Of a stretch of 35,282 nt of DNA, positions 25,686 to 33,798 are shown piece after piece. The DNA is from PKWO01 sp036561005 (lineage in GTDB: Bacteria; Pseudomonadota; Gammaproteobacteria; Burkholderiales; Burkholderiaceae_D). Every line of letters begins with the position of its first letter. The stretch's first letter is position 1. Where the stretch lies: the NCBI GenBank assembly GCA_036561005.1, contig DATBQE010000096.1, forward strand, positions 1 to 35,282, in the 5' to 3' direction. The notes below the pieces were generated by a model, which saw only the letters and a program-made list of their open reading frames with translations, was not told the DNA's origin and ran no database searches. A program made the translations under genes and the position numbers.

Positions 25686-26951
25686 ATGTCCGAGAAGACC
25701 CCGCTCCCACTGCGCGTAAGAGAGTTTTTTCTTGCACGCCAGCCCATTCTGGATCGAAACCAGGAGCTCGTTGCCTACGAATTGCTGTTTCGCAGCGGTG
25801 AACTGGGGCCGGCCAATATTACCAGCGATCTGTCGGCCACCGCTTCCGTCATTTCGCACACCGCCCAGCTCGGCATAGAGAAAGTCATCGGCGACGTGCT
25901 CGGCTTCATCAATGTCGACGCAGCCGTGTTAATGAGCGACATTTTCCATTTCCTGCCGCGCGAACACGTGGTTCTGGAGATCGTGGAAACGGTCGAAGCC
26001 ACGCCGGAGATCCTGTCACGCGTGGAAGAACTGTCGCAACAGGGTTTCCGCTTTGCGCTTGACGACGTCATCACCGACTCCGAGGATGTGCAGAAATTTC
26101 TGCCGCTGATCGATATTGTCAAATTCGATTTGCGCGACATGCCGCTCAGCGCCTTGTTGAAGCTGACGCCGCAATTCAAGCTCGCCGGCAAAAAGTTGCT
26201 GGCAGAAAAAGTTGAATCCTTTGGCCAGTTCAAGATTTGCCTCGATCTGGGGTTTGATTATTTCCAGGGTTACTATTTCGCCAAACCTTCGGTCTTGTCC
26301 GGCAAAAAATTGTCGCCGTCGCAGATGTCGGTCATGGAACTGATGAACCTGGTCATGTCCGATGCAGATACCGCCGAGATCGAAAAAGCCATCAAACTGG
26401 ATGTCGCGCTTGGTTTGAACCTGTTGCGCCTTGCCAACACGCCTGCTTTCGGCATACGCCACCGCATCGATTCGCTCAGTCAGGCCCTGCTGGTTCTCGG
26501 GCGGGAGCAATTGCGGCGTTGGCTGCAAATCATGCTGTATGCCGAACCATGCAAGAAGGGCCACGCCATGCCGCCCTTGCTGGCACTGGCCACGACGCGC
26601 GGCAAGATGCTGGAATTGCTGTCGCAAAAAATTCATCCCAATAATCGCAACAAGGCCGATACCGCATTTACCGTCGGCATCATGTCGCTGATGGATTCGC
26701 TGTTCGGCATGACCATGCAGGCAATCCTGGAGCAGATCACCGTGATCGACGAAGTCGGCCAGGCGCTGCTGGCGCGCAAAGGGTTTTACGGCGACTTGCT
26801 GAAACTTGCGGAATATCTGGAACGGATCGAGGAAGCCCAACCCTTGATTGTGCCGTTGCTCAAGAAATTGAATCTGTCGCACGACGATCTTTACGAGCTG
26901 GAAATTGCCTCGTTCGAGTGGAGCGACCAGGTCGCGCAAAACGCCGTTTGA
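25686..26951 (+). CDS. EAL/HDOD (YuxH-like) signalling protein
   Basis: 421 residues. The EAL-like domain (about 10-210) begins FFLARQPILDRNQELVAYELLFR, where the EAL triad is replaced by ELL. It keeps FALDDV, an IVKFDLR strand, AEKVES and the LGFDYFQGYYFAKP tail. Enough active-site residues are changed that c-di-GMP hydrolysis is doubtful. The HDOD domain (about 215-410) contains DVALGLNLLRLANTP and a LSQALLVLGREQLRRWLQ block. It is a paralogue of the protein at 19207-20547. The upstream 25475-25685 gap holds only a short CGCGAA/TTCGCG hairpin (25519-25534). The start follows a weak ribosome site. Confidence 0.85.
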   Translation: MSEKTPLPLRVREFFLARQPILDRNQELVAYELLFRSGELGPANITSDLSATASVISHTAQLGIEKVIGDVLGFINVDAAVLMSDIFHFLPREHVVLEIVETVEATPEILSRVEELSQQGFRFALDDVITDSEDVQKFLPLIDIVKFDLRDMPLSALLKLTPQFKLAGKKLLAEKVESFGQFKICLDLGFDYFQGYYFAKPSVLSGKKLSPSQMSVMELMNLVMSDADTAEIEKAIKLDVALGLNLLRLANTPAFGIRHRIDSLSQALLVLGREQLRRWLQIMLYAEPCKKGHAMPPLLALATTRGKMLELLSQKIHPNNRNKADTAFTVGIMSLMDSLFGMTMQAILEQITVIDEVGQALLARKGFYGDLLKLAEYLERIEEAQPLIVPLLKKLNLSHDDLYELEIASFEWSDQVAQNAV

Positions 26952-26972
26952 AGCGATTTGCTCCGCCGGCAT

Positions 26973-27503
26973 TCAGATCAGCCCGGCCAGTCCCAATAAG
27001 CCGGCGCCGGCAAGCAGCAACAACGGATGCGTTCGATACCTGACGGTCAAGAAGGCAGTCAATCCCGTCACCGCGTAAGCGGCCCCTCCGTGGTCCGCTT
27101 CACGCGTCAATACGTAGGCGCTGGCCAGGATCAGCCCTATCGTCACCGACACCAGCCCGCCCTGCACGACGCCGCGCCAGCGTGCTTCCTTGTAGCGCTG
27201 CCAGAATCGCGAGAAAAAATACACGGTCAGCGATGAAGGCAGGCACATGGCGAAGGTCGCGACCAGCGCACCGGGAATGCCGGCGAGCTTCCAACCGAGC
27301 AGGCTGACGATCAGAATGTTCGGCCCCGGCGCAGCCTGCGACAACGAGACCAGGGAGACGAAGTCATTGCTGCTCATCCAGCCACGCACTTCGACAAGTT
27401 GGTGATGCATTTGCGGAATCAATACGTTAGCGCCGCCGATTGCCACCATGGATAGCAACACGAAATACCACGCCACTTCCGCCAGGGAACGCGCGCCGTT
27501 CAT
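26973..27503 (-). CDS. chrA: Chromate transporter subunit (short CHR family), second gene
   Basis: 176 residues from the ATG at 27503, which overlaps the stop of the upstream CHR gene by four bases (ATGA), fixing the start. The protein has about five or six hydrophobic segments and the CHR signature in GGANVLIPQMHHQLVEVRG and LSQAAPGPNI. Short-chain CHR proteins occur as pairs that together match the two halves of ChrA, an inner-membrane chromate/sulfate antiporter conferring chromate efflux. The actual substrate here is not shown. It ends 21 bases from the convergent HDOD gene. Confidence 0.85.
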   Translation of the reverse strand: MNGARSLAEVAWYFVLLSMVAIGGANVLIPQMHHQLVEVRGWMSSNDFVSLVSLSQAAPGPNILIVSLLGWKLAGIPGALVATFAMCLPSSLTVYFFSRFWQRYKEARWRGVVQGGLVSVTIGLILASAYVLTREADHGGAAYAVTGLTAFLTVRYRTHPLLLLAGAGLLGLAGLI

Positions 27504-28072
27504 TTGCGGCTGCACCAAGTGGCGAAAATGCTCAACGGCGTGAGAATTCCGAGGACCAGCAAAAGCGGCCACGCCAACAATCCGCACGAGACGAAAGCCA
27601 GCAGGCTCACACCGCTGGTGCTCCAGGACCTGGCTTGCCTTGCCACCATGTTGTAGCCAACCGCCACCACAAGGCCCGCACTGGCGGCCGCCGTGCCATT
27701 GATAATGTGCTGAACCGCCGCTACCTGGCCATAGGCGCCATACAGCGTGGCAAGGATGAGGATGACGGCCAACGGCGCCAGCATCAGGCCGCAGAAGCCC
27801 AGTACAGCGCCAATTGCGCCATGAAAACGCGCGCCGATCATGATGGACAGGTTGACGACGTTTGGGCCGGGCAGTATCTGACCCAGGCTCAGGCCCTCAT
27901 TGAACTCGTCGCTGGTGAGCCATTTGCGCTGCTCAACCAAAGCACGTCGTGCGAACGGCAATACACCGCCGAAGCTGATCAAACCCATGAACAGAAAACA
28001 CTGAAACAACTCGCGTTTCGTCATGGGAGGATTGGTAAGCGCTGCGCCTGGATTGTCGGAGCTTTCGGTCAT
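27500..28072 (-). CDS. chrA: Chromate transporter subunit (short CHR family), first gene
   Basis: 190 residues from the ATG at 28072. The CHR motif appears as FLFMGLISFGGVLPFARR and LSLGQILPGPNVVNLS, followed by hydrophobic segments up to the C-terminus. It is the first half of a two-gene CHR transporter; the second half overlaps its stop codon. Start choice is uncertain: no ribosome site is clear at 28072, and ATG 28024 is possible. A longer open frame to 28117 has nothing to recommend it. The 28073-28195 gap to the DUF6279 gene contains a short tandem repeat. Confidence 0.83.
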   Translation of the reverse strand: MTESSDNPGAALTNPPMTKRELFQCFLFMGLISFGGVLPFARRALVEQRKWLTSDEFNEGLSLGQILPGPNVVNLSIMIGARFHGAIGAVLGFCGLMLAPLAVILILATLYGAYGQVAAVQHIINGTAAASAGLVVAVGYNMVARQARSWSTSGVSLLAFVSCGLLAWPLLLVLGILTPLSIFATWCSRK

Positions 28073-28158
28073 GTCGCAATGCTGATGCCTGACGGACGCA
28101 CCAGCGTCCATGCACAACCCATATTGTCTCTCATTAACGATTTTTTCGTCACGTCCAA

Positions 28159-28196
28159 AATGACGCTGGCCCCGAATGACGCTGATCCCGAATGAC
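28159..28196. repeat. Short 16-bp tandem repeat (2.4 copies)
   Basis: AATGACGCTGGCCCCG (28159-28174) is followed directly by AATGACGCTGATCCCG (28175-28190) and a partial third copy AATGAC (28191-28196). It ends at the stop codon of the DUF6279 lipoprotein gene. It is too short to assign a role and may be slippage. Confidence 0.6.
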
Positions 28197-29101
28197 TAGC
28201 CCTTCTCCAGCGCCGTAATGTCATCGATCCACTGTTGCAGCTTCTCCTTCGCATGTTCCTTCTGCTTGGGTGTGGCGAGATTGACGATGGTGGCTGCCAA
28301 CTGCGCGACGCCGTCTTTCGACGCGTCAAAGAATGCTTTCATCTCAGGCGTGGCGCCGGTGCGCACCAGGTAATTGTTGTCGATAAAATCTTTGATCAGT
28401 GCAGCCGCCGCGTCGTGCGTGAGCTTTTCCTGGTGAATGCGCGCCAGCAGTGCAATGAGAGCGTGCTGGCGCTGTATGCGGTCGGTCACCCACAATTCGT
28501 TGTTGAGCGGTCGCGCATCCGAAATACGCCGTATGACGGCCTGCTGCACGTCGCTGAAATCGCCGAACCAGTATTCAGCCCACTCCATGATCATCTTGTA
28601 GCGGTGCACCTGACGCTCTTCGCGGTCGCCACTCATGTACTCCTTGCGAAATTTGTCGTTGTTCGATTCAAACTTCTTTGTCAGTTGCGCCAGATTATCG
28701 GCATCCATGGCAATGGCAAGGTCCGCCAGATCGGGCGCGGCCTGGTCGACAATGCGATCGACGCACTTGGTCATATCCTCATAATCGGCGAGCACCTCTG
28801 CCTTGGTCACGTTATGTTCCAGGCGGTGCTGGGCGGCAATAAGCAGGGGAACGTAGGTTTGAAGCTGGGTGTGGCGATGCCATGCATGCAAGCCCTCTAT
28901 GCGCTGCTGCACCCAGGGGCGCTGGCTGGAATCGAAATCGACGTAGCCATTCAACCACCAATAGACTAGCGTGTCGCCATTGTTATATCCGATGCGGCCG
29001 AGGCTGCAGGCAACGAGGGTAAGCGGAACCAGTGCCAGCAGCGCCAGCCTCAGAAATCGAGACGCGCACGCTCTGCGAAACGTGAATGGAGATGTCGGCA
29101 T
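28196..29101 (-). CDS. DUF6279 family lipoprotein
   Basis: 301 residues from the ATG at 29101. The signal (MPTSPFTFRRACASRFLRL, then a hydrophobic run) ends in lipobox LVAC, followed by SLGRIGYNNGDTLVYWWLNG, the typical start of DUF6279. The mature part is helical and acidic, and family members are envelope lipoproteins of unknown function. Two further ATGs at 29116 and 29119 give slightly longer signal peptides and cannot be excluded. It is divergent from glmU with only 33 bases between starts, so the glmU promoter overlaps its 5' end. Confidence 0.8.
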   Translation of the reverse strand: MPTSPFTFRRACASRFLRLALLALVPLTLVACSLGRIGYNNGDTLVYWWLNGYVDFDSSQRPWVQQRIEGLHAWHRHTQLQTYVPLLIAAQHRLEHNVTKAEVLADYEDMTKCVDRIVDQAAPDLADLAIAMDADNLAQLTKKFESNNDKFRKEYMSGDREERQVHRYKMIMEWAEYWFGDFSDVQQAVIRRISDARPLNNELWVTDRIQRQHALIALLARIHQEKLTHDAAAALIKDFIDNNYLVRTGATPEMKAFFDASKDGVAQLAATIVNLATPKQKEHAKEKLQQWIDDITALEKG

Positions 29102-29109
29102 GGTAGAAT
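29101..29109 (+). promoter_or_regulatory. Extended -10 element of the glmU promoter
   Basis: TGGTAGAAT is an extended -10 box (TGN plus TAGAAT) 26 bases before the glmU start codon, predicting a leader of about 19 bases. No good -35 is present, which extended -10 promoters tolerate. It overlaps the start of the divergent lipoprotein gene. Confidence 0.45.
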
Positions 29110-29134
29110 TTTGCATCATTCTCGATAGTCGCCT

Positions 29135-30493
29135 ATGAACGTCGTCATTCTCGCTGCTGGCATGGGAAAGCGCATGCATTCCGCCCTGCCCAAGGTATTG
29201 CATCACCTGGCCGGCAAGCCGCTGTTGTCCCACGTCGTCGATACCGCGCGCAGTCTGCATCCTACCACTTTGACCATTGTCTATGGTCACGGTGGCGAAA
29301 CCGTGCCGCTCGCCCTCAAGGCAGACGATATCGCCTTCGCCAAACAAGAGCCGCAACTCGGTACCGGCCATGCCGTCATGCAAGCCGCAGCGTGCCTGGA
29401 TGACGCCGTACCGACCTTGATACTCTATGGTGACGTGCCGCTCACGCGCGCGAATAGCCTACGACGGCTGTTGGACAGCGCCGGCACGGAAAAGTTGGCT
29501 ATCCTGACCGTACAACTCGACAACCCTGTCGGCTATGGCCGCATCGTGCGCGACAAGGGCGCGATTACCCGCATCGTCGAGCAAAAGGATGCGTCCGATG
29601 AGGAACGGGCCATTACCGAAATCAATACCGGCATCATGGTCGCGCCGACGCGCCATCTCAAGAAGTGGCTGTCGAACCTGTCGAACGATAATGCGCAGAG
29701 CGAATACTATCTGACCGACATCGTGGCATGCGCCGTGGCCGATGGCGTGCAGGTGACCTCGGCGCAACCGGAAGACCTTGCCGAAACACTCGGCGTCAAC
29801 AGCAAGGTGCAATTGGCCGAACTGGAACGCCTGTATCAGTTGCAACAGGCGCAGAAGCTGCTCGAGCAAGGTGTCACTCTGGCCGATCCGGCGCGCATCG
29901 ACGTGCGCGGCACGCTACGCTGCGGCATTGACGTCAGCATTGATATCAATTGTATATTCGAAGGCAATGTGGAACTGGAAGACGGCGTGACCATCGGCGC
30001 GCATTGCGTGATCAAGGATGCACGCATCGGTCGCGGCACGAACATCAAGCCCTTTTGCCATATTGACGAAGCCGACGTCGGCCCGTCCGGGCAGATCGGG
30101 CCTTATGCCCGACTTCGCCCTGGCACCACGCTGGCCGAGGACGTCCACATCGGCAATTTCGTTGAAGTGAAGAACAGCCAGATTGCCGCGCACAGCAAGG
30201 CCAATCATCTGAGTTACGTGGGCGACGCCACGGTCGGCTCGAAAGTTAATATCGGCGCCGGCACCATCACGTGCAACTATGACGGCGTCAACAAATTCCG
30301 CACCGTGATTGAAGACGAGGCATTCATCGGCAGCGATACGCAACTGGTGGCGCCGGTGACCGTGGGCAAAGGCGCGACGCTCGGTGCCGGCACGACGCTG
30401 ACGCGCGACGCGCCAGCCGGCAAACTGACGGTTTCGCGGGCGAAGCAATTGACGATCGATGCATGGAGCCGCCCGGAAAAGATCAAAAAATAA
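29135..30493 (+). CDS. glmU: Bifunctional GlmU: N-acetylglucosamine-1-phosphate uridyltransferase / glucosamine-1-phosphate acetyltransferase
   Basis: 452 residues, full length. The N-terminal nucleotidyltransferase domain begins VVILAAGMGKRMHSALPKVL with QLGTGHA and YGDVPL. The C-terminal left-handed beta-helix (about 250-452) contains IGPYARLRPG, NFVEVKN, KANHLSYVGDATVG and GAGTITCNYDG. It acetylates glucosamine-1-phosphate and then makes UDP-GlcNAc for peptidoglycan and LPS. It works downstream of GlmS, whose gene lies 680 bases away in the same direction, separated by the divergently oriented Lrp gene. Confidence 0.96.
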   Translation: MNVVILAAGMGKRMHSALPKVLHHLAGKPLLSHVVDTARSLHPTTLTIVYGHGGETVPLALKADDIAFAKQEPQLGTGHAVMQAAACLDDAVPTLILYGDVPLTRANSLRRLLDSAGTEKLAILTVQLDNPVGYGRIVRDKGAITRIVEQKDASDEERAITEINTGIMVAPTRHLKKWLSNLSNDNAQSEYYLTDIVACAVADGVQVTSAQPEDLAETLGVNSKVQLAELERLYQLQQAQKLLEQGVTLADPARIDVRGTLRCGIDVSIDINCIFEGNVELEDGVTIGAHCVIKDARIGRGTNIKPFCHIDEADVGPSGQIGPYARLRPGTTLAEDVHIGNFVEVKNSQIAAHSKANHLSYVGDATVGSKVNIGAGTITCNYDGVNKFRTVIEDEAFIGSDTQLVAPVTVGKGATLGAGTTLTRDAPAGKLTVSRAKQLTIDAWSRPEKIKK

Positions 30494-30536
30494 ACTTGTA
30501 CGGGTCTTGAATCGTCGCCTCCGAACGCCCTGCAGT

Positions 30537-31013
30537 TCACATCACGACGCGTGTCTCGAACTTGCTGCGGTGAATGGAGAAAAAACTCCGCACATTGCGC
30601 ACGTTGGCGTGCCCGGCGAACACGCGATGGGCGAGCGCGTGATAGGCCGGCATGTCCGCAACCTGCACGATCAACACAAAATCGGGCCCGGGCGATACGC
30701 GATAGCACTGGAGTATCGTAACCTCTCCCGCCACCAACGCTTCAAACTCTGCCTGTTTTTCCGCACCCTGATGGTCGAGGGTAATCTCCACGATGGCAGT
30801 TAGCGTCGGCCCCAATTTATCCGGCGCAAGCAAGGCCACCTGGCGCGCAATGATGCCGGCATCGGTCAGGCGTTTGACCCGTCGCAGGCAGGTCGGCGCA
30901 GAGGCATGCACGCGAGCAGCCAATTCCAGATTGCTTAGCGAAGCGTCGTCCTGCAAAAGGTTCAAGATGCGTCGGTCCAGATCATCCAACTCGAAACCAT
31001 CGTTGATCGGCAT
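30537..31013 (-). CDS. Lrp/AsnC-family transcriptional regulator
   Basis: 158 residues. An N-terminal helix-turn-helix (about 9-60; LDDLDRRILNLLQDDASLSN, LRRVKRLTDAGII) precedes the RAM ligand-binding domain with CYRVSPGPDFVLIVQV. Members bind amino acids and form octamers or hexadecamers wrapping DNA. It is divergent from glmS, with an A/T-rich 161-base region between them that probably includes its own operator. The ligand is unknown. No ribosome site is strong, but the ATG at 31013 matches the family start. Confidence 0.88.
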   Translation of the reverse strand: MPINDGFELDDLDRRILNLLQDDASLSNLELAARVHASAPTCLRRVKRLTDAGIIARQVALLAPDKLGPTLTAIVEITLDHQGAEKQAEFEALVAGEVTILQCYRVSPGPDFVLIVQVADMPAYHALAHRVFAGHANVRNVRSFFSIHRSKFETRVVM

Positions 31014-31037
31014 AATTATGTTGGCTCAATATTCTAT

Positions 31038-31067
31038 TTTATAAGTCAATATGAAATTATATTTCAA
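31038..31067 (-). promoter_or_regulatory. Predicted promoter of the Lrp/AsnC gene
   Basis: On the minus strand, TTGAAA (31062-31067) and TATAAA (31038-31043) are spaced by 18 bases, with the predicted start near 31031. TCAAT motifs at 31026, 31046, 31064 and 31089 lie over and around it, at spacings of 20, 18 and 25 bases. Confidence 0.45.
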
Positions 31068-31174
31068 TCATACGGTTTGCAGAAATATTCAATCACTTTC
31101 TTTGATTATTCGCATACTTATTTCACTTGGCAAGCCCTAGGATAGGCACATTCATCTTATTCGTCGAGGTTTTC

Positions 31175-32992
31175 ATGTGTGGCATCGTCGGCGCGGTAGC
31201 GCAACGCAACATTACTCCCATCCTGGTTGAAGGCCTCAAACGCCTCGAATACCGCGGCTATGACTCCTGCGGTGTCGCTTTGCACATGAATGGTCAACTC
31301 AAGCGTTCGCGCAGCACGTCGCGGGTGGCCGATCTCGAACATCAGATCAGCGAAGCGCACCTTGCCGGCTTCACCGGTATCGCCCACACACGCTGGGCCA
31401 CGCATGGCGCACCGGCCTCGCACAATGCACACCCGCATTTTTCGCGCGAGCGGATTGCGCTGGTTCATAACGGCATCATCGAGAACCATGACGAATTGCG
31501 CGCCGAATTGCAGGCTACCGGTTATGTATTCGAAAGCCAAACCGACACCGAAGTGATCGCCCACCTGGTTGAACACCTGTACAGCGGTGATCTATTCGAA
31601 ACCGTTCAGCAAGCCGTCAAGCGCCTCGCCGGCGCCTATGCCATCGCCGTGTTCTGCCGCGACGAACCGCATCGCGTTGTCGGCGCACGCCAGGGCTCGC
31701 CCCTGATTGTCGGCGTCGGGGAGGGGGAAAACTTCCTCGCGTCGGATGCAATGGCTCTGGCCGGCACGACCGACCAGATCATCTATCTCGAAGACGGCGA
31801 TGTGGTCGACCTGCAATTGCAACGCTGCTGGATAGTCGACGGCGACGGCAGGCAGGTGCGGCGCGAAGTGCGCACGGTGCATGCCAACACCGGCGCGGCA
31901 GAGCTTGGCCCGTATCGCCATTACATGCAGAAGGAAATCTTTGAGCAGCCGCGCGCCATCAGCGACACACTCGAAGGTGTGACCGGCATCATGCCGGAAT
32001 TGTTCGGCGATGGCGCTTATCAGGTGTTCAAGCGAATCGATTCGCTGTTGATTCTGGCTTGCGGCACCAGCTACTACGCAGGCCTCACCGCCAAATACTG
32101 GATCGAGTCAATCGCCGGCGTGCCGGTCAATGTGGAGATTGCCAGCGAATATCGCTATCGCGACAGCGTACCCAATCCCAATGCACTGGTCGTGACGATT
32201 TCGCAGAGTGGAGAAACGGCCGACACGTTAGCCGCACTCAAGCATGCGCGCGCACTCGGCATGGCGCATACGCTGACCATTTGCAATGTTGCCACCAGTG
32301 CCATGGTGCGCGAATGTATGCTGGCCTACATCACGCGCGCCGGTGTCGAGGTCGGCGTGGCATCGACCAAAGCCTTCACCACGCAACTCGCCGCATTGTT
32401 CCTGCTCGCATTGGCGCTCGCGCAAACCAAAGGCAAGCTCAGCGACGAACAGGAAGCAGCGCACTTGAAGGCCATGCGCCATCTGCCGTCTGCCATCTCT
32501 GCCGTGCTTGCACTGGAACCGCAAATCATCGCCTGGGCCGAAGAGTTCGCGCGCAAGGAGAATGCCCTTTTCCTCGGCCGAGGACTACATTACCCGATCG
32601 CGCTCGAGGGCGCGCTCAAATTGAAGGAAATTTCCTACATCCACGCCGAAGCCTATCCCGCCGGCGAACTCAAGCACGGCCCGCTGGCACTGGTGACCAA
32701 AGAAATGCCGGTGGTAACCGTGGCGCCGAACGATGCGCTGATCGAGAAGCTGAAATCAAACATGCACGAAGTGCGCGCGCGTGGCGGGCAACTCTATGTT
32801 TTCGCCGACGCAGACTCACGCATTACGCCGAGCGAAGGCGTGCATGTGATACGGCTTCCAGAGCACTACGGCTTGCTGTCGCCGATATTGCATACGGTAC
32901 CCTTGCAATTGCTCGCCTATCATACGGCCTTGGCGCGTGGCACGGATGTCGACAAACCCAGAAACCTGGCAAAATCTGTGACTGTGGAGTAG
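31175..32992 (+). CDS. glmS: Glutamine-fructose-6-phosphate aminotransferase (isomerizing)
   Basis: 605 residues from the ATG at 31175, which gives the obligatory Cys2 (MCGIVGAVAQRN) and has GAGGT upstream. A longer frame to 31127 would bury the nucleophile. The glutaminase domain (about 1-220) shows RLEYRGYDSCG, THGAP and HNGIIENHDEL. Two SIS domains follow, with ACGTSYYAG, ISQSGETADT and EVGVASTKAFTTQL. The C-terminus PRNLAKSVTVE is the conserved end whose coding DNA is the TnsD-binding target of Tn7. It makes glucosamine-6-phosphate, the first step to UDP-GlcNAc. A Tn7-like end starts 24 bases after the stop. Confidence 0.97.
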   Translation: MCGIVGAVAQRNITPILVEGLKRLEYRGYDSCGVALHMNGQLKRSRSTSRVADLEHQISEAHLAGFTGIAHTRWATHGAPASHNAHPHFSRERIALVHNGIIENHDELRAELQATGYVFESQTDTEVIAHLVEHLYSGDLFETVQQAVKRLAGAYAIAVFCRDEPHRVVGARQGSPLIVGVGEGENFLASDAMALAGTTDQIIYLEDGDVVDLQLQRCWIVDGDGRQVRREVRTVHANTGAAELGPYRHYMQKEIFEQPRAISDTLEGVTGIMPELFGDGAYQVFKRIDSLLILACGTSYYAGLTAKYWIESIAGVPVNVEIASEYRYRDSVPNPNALVVTISQSGETADTLAALKHARALGMAHTLTICNVATSAMVRECMLAYITRAGVEVGVASTKAFTTQLAALFLLALALAQTKGKLSDEQEAAHLKAMRHLPSAISAVLALEPQIIAWAEEFARKENALFLGRGLHYPIALEGALKLKEISYIHAEAYPAGELKHGPLALVTKEMPVVTVAPNDALIEKLKSNMHEVRARGGQLYVFADADSRITPSEGVHVIRLPEHYGLLSPILHTVPLQLLAYHTALARGTDVDKPRNLAKSVTVE

Positions 32993-33016
32993 TTTTGCAA
33001 TCCAATCGCCGCATCT

Positions 33017-33080
33017 TGTAGAGCGATAAAAATGTCCTACATTGGATAAGAAAGTCTTACTGCAGATAACAAAGTCCTAC
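33017..33080. mobile_element. Tn7-like transposon end at the attTn7 site downstream of glmS
   Basis: TGT at 33017-33019 begins 24 bases after the glmS stop codon, the classical Tn7 insertion distance. It is followed by three contiguous 20-bp repeats: 33021-33040, 33041-33060 and 33061-33080. Their common core is GATAANAANGTCYTAC. From memory, Tn7's right end also starts TGT and carries contiguous TnsB-binding sites with the core ACAATAAAGTCTTA, and it is the end next to glmS. CATCT (33012-33016) would be the 5-bp target duplication. The element therefore extends to the right, beyond the window. No tnsA gene starts just inside this end, unlike Tn7 itself. Confidence 0.8.
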
Positions 33081-33496
33081 AGTTCGGACAATCCAATGAG
33101 CCCCTTGTAAAACTGGTCGATCATTTCACGCGAGGTATTGGCATAATCGCCAACAATGTTCGGCCTGGCCATTCGGACACCACCCTTTTGGCGCACAAAG
33201 CAACCGAAGTCATAAGCAACACGGTGACCAATTCCCTTGTGTCGGTGTTCCGGAAGTATCCACCATTCCGGCATGAGCATATCGGGAAAACCGCCGAGTT
33301 GCAGTATGCCCAGCGGGTCCCCTTCGGGCTCGAATGAAGGGACGCAAAGGATCTCCTGACAAACAGGATTGTGCCAGTTTTTCCACGGACCTACCTCGTG
33401 GCTCGGCGCATTTGATGCAGCCGCATCCAGTATTGCTCCCTGATTTGGGCTAAGCTCCGCCTTGGAGCGAAAGTAAATAGGATCGCCAGCAGTCAC
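33077..33496 (-). CDS. GNAT-like acetyltransferase (island passenger)
   Basis: 139 residues from a GTG at 33496 that overlaps the upstream stop by four bases (GTGA). EWWILPEHRHKGIGHRVAYD resembles the acetyl-CoA-binding motif A of the GNAT fold (R-x-K-G-I-G). The N-terminal part is less typical, and the protein is slightly short for the family. The C-terminus LIGLSEL ends at TAG 33079-33077, inside the third repeat of the Tn7-like end, so the gene reaches the very edge of the element. Substrate unknown; the coupled upstream gene suggests a joint function. Confidence 0.6.
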   Translation of the reverse strand: MTAGDPIYFRSKAELSPNQGAILDAAASNAPSHEVGPWKNWHNPVCQEILCVPSFEPEGDPLGILQLGGFPDMLMPEWWILPEHRHKGIGHRVAYDFGCFVRQKGGVRMARPNIVGDYANTSREMIDQFYKGLIGLSEL

Positions 33497-33798
33497 TTGG
33501 GTATCGCTTGCCGTCGCACCTCCAAAACGTGCGATCGCATGTCGTTCACGACATCAAACTCAACCCACATGCCCTGAATAGCACCCTTTCCATATTCATA
33601 TAACTCGAACAAATCCCGTTCGAGCCCGTCAATGCGCGTCTCAGCTGGCACAATATGTTGGTCCGCTATCAAGTGGTTGTATATGTCGGGAACGGGCAAA
33701 GAGGCAGCCCCATCGATATAGAGTGTGGCGGAATACGCACGAATGATCAAAGCGAGCGTCGTCCAGTACCCATGCGAAGATAAAATGCGCGTTAGCAA
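33493..33798 (-). CDS. Hypothetical protein, 101 aa, coupled to the GNAT-like gene
   Basis: The open frame begins at a TTG (33798); the nearest ribosome-site-like GGGAG is about 11 bases upstream, so the start is doubtful. The frame stays open to a stop at 33837-33835, with the sense GRTAIGREKFAQLL just before the TTG. The protein (YIDGAASLPVPDIYNHLIAD, LERDLFELYEYGKGAIQGMW) is soluble with no family recognised. Its stop overlaps the GTG of the GNAT-like gene, a sign of a real coupled pair. It may be the 3' part of a longer gene disrupted by a frameshift near 33837. Confidence 0.5.
   Translation of the reverse strand: MLTRILSSHGYWTTLALIIRAYSATLYIDGAASLPVPDIYNHLIADQHIVPAETRIDGLERDLFELYEYGKGAIQGMWVEFDVVNDMRSHVLEVRRQAIPK

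Noticed and set aside
33021..33080. Three regular 20-bp repeats as a possible CRISPR array
   Set aside because: The units are contiguous with no spacers, only three, and imperfect. Position behind glmS and the TGT start fit transposon end sites.
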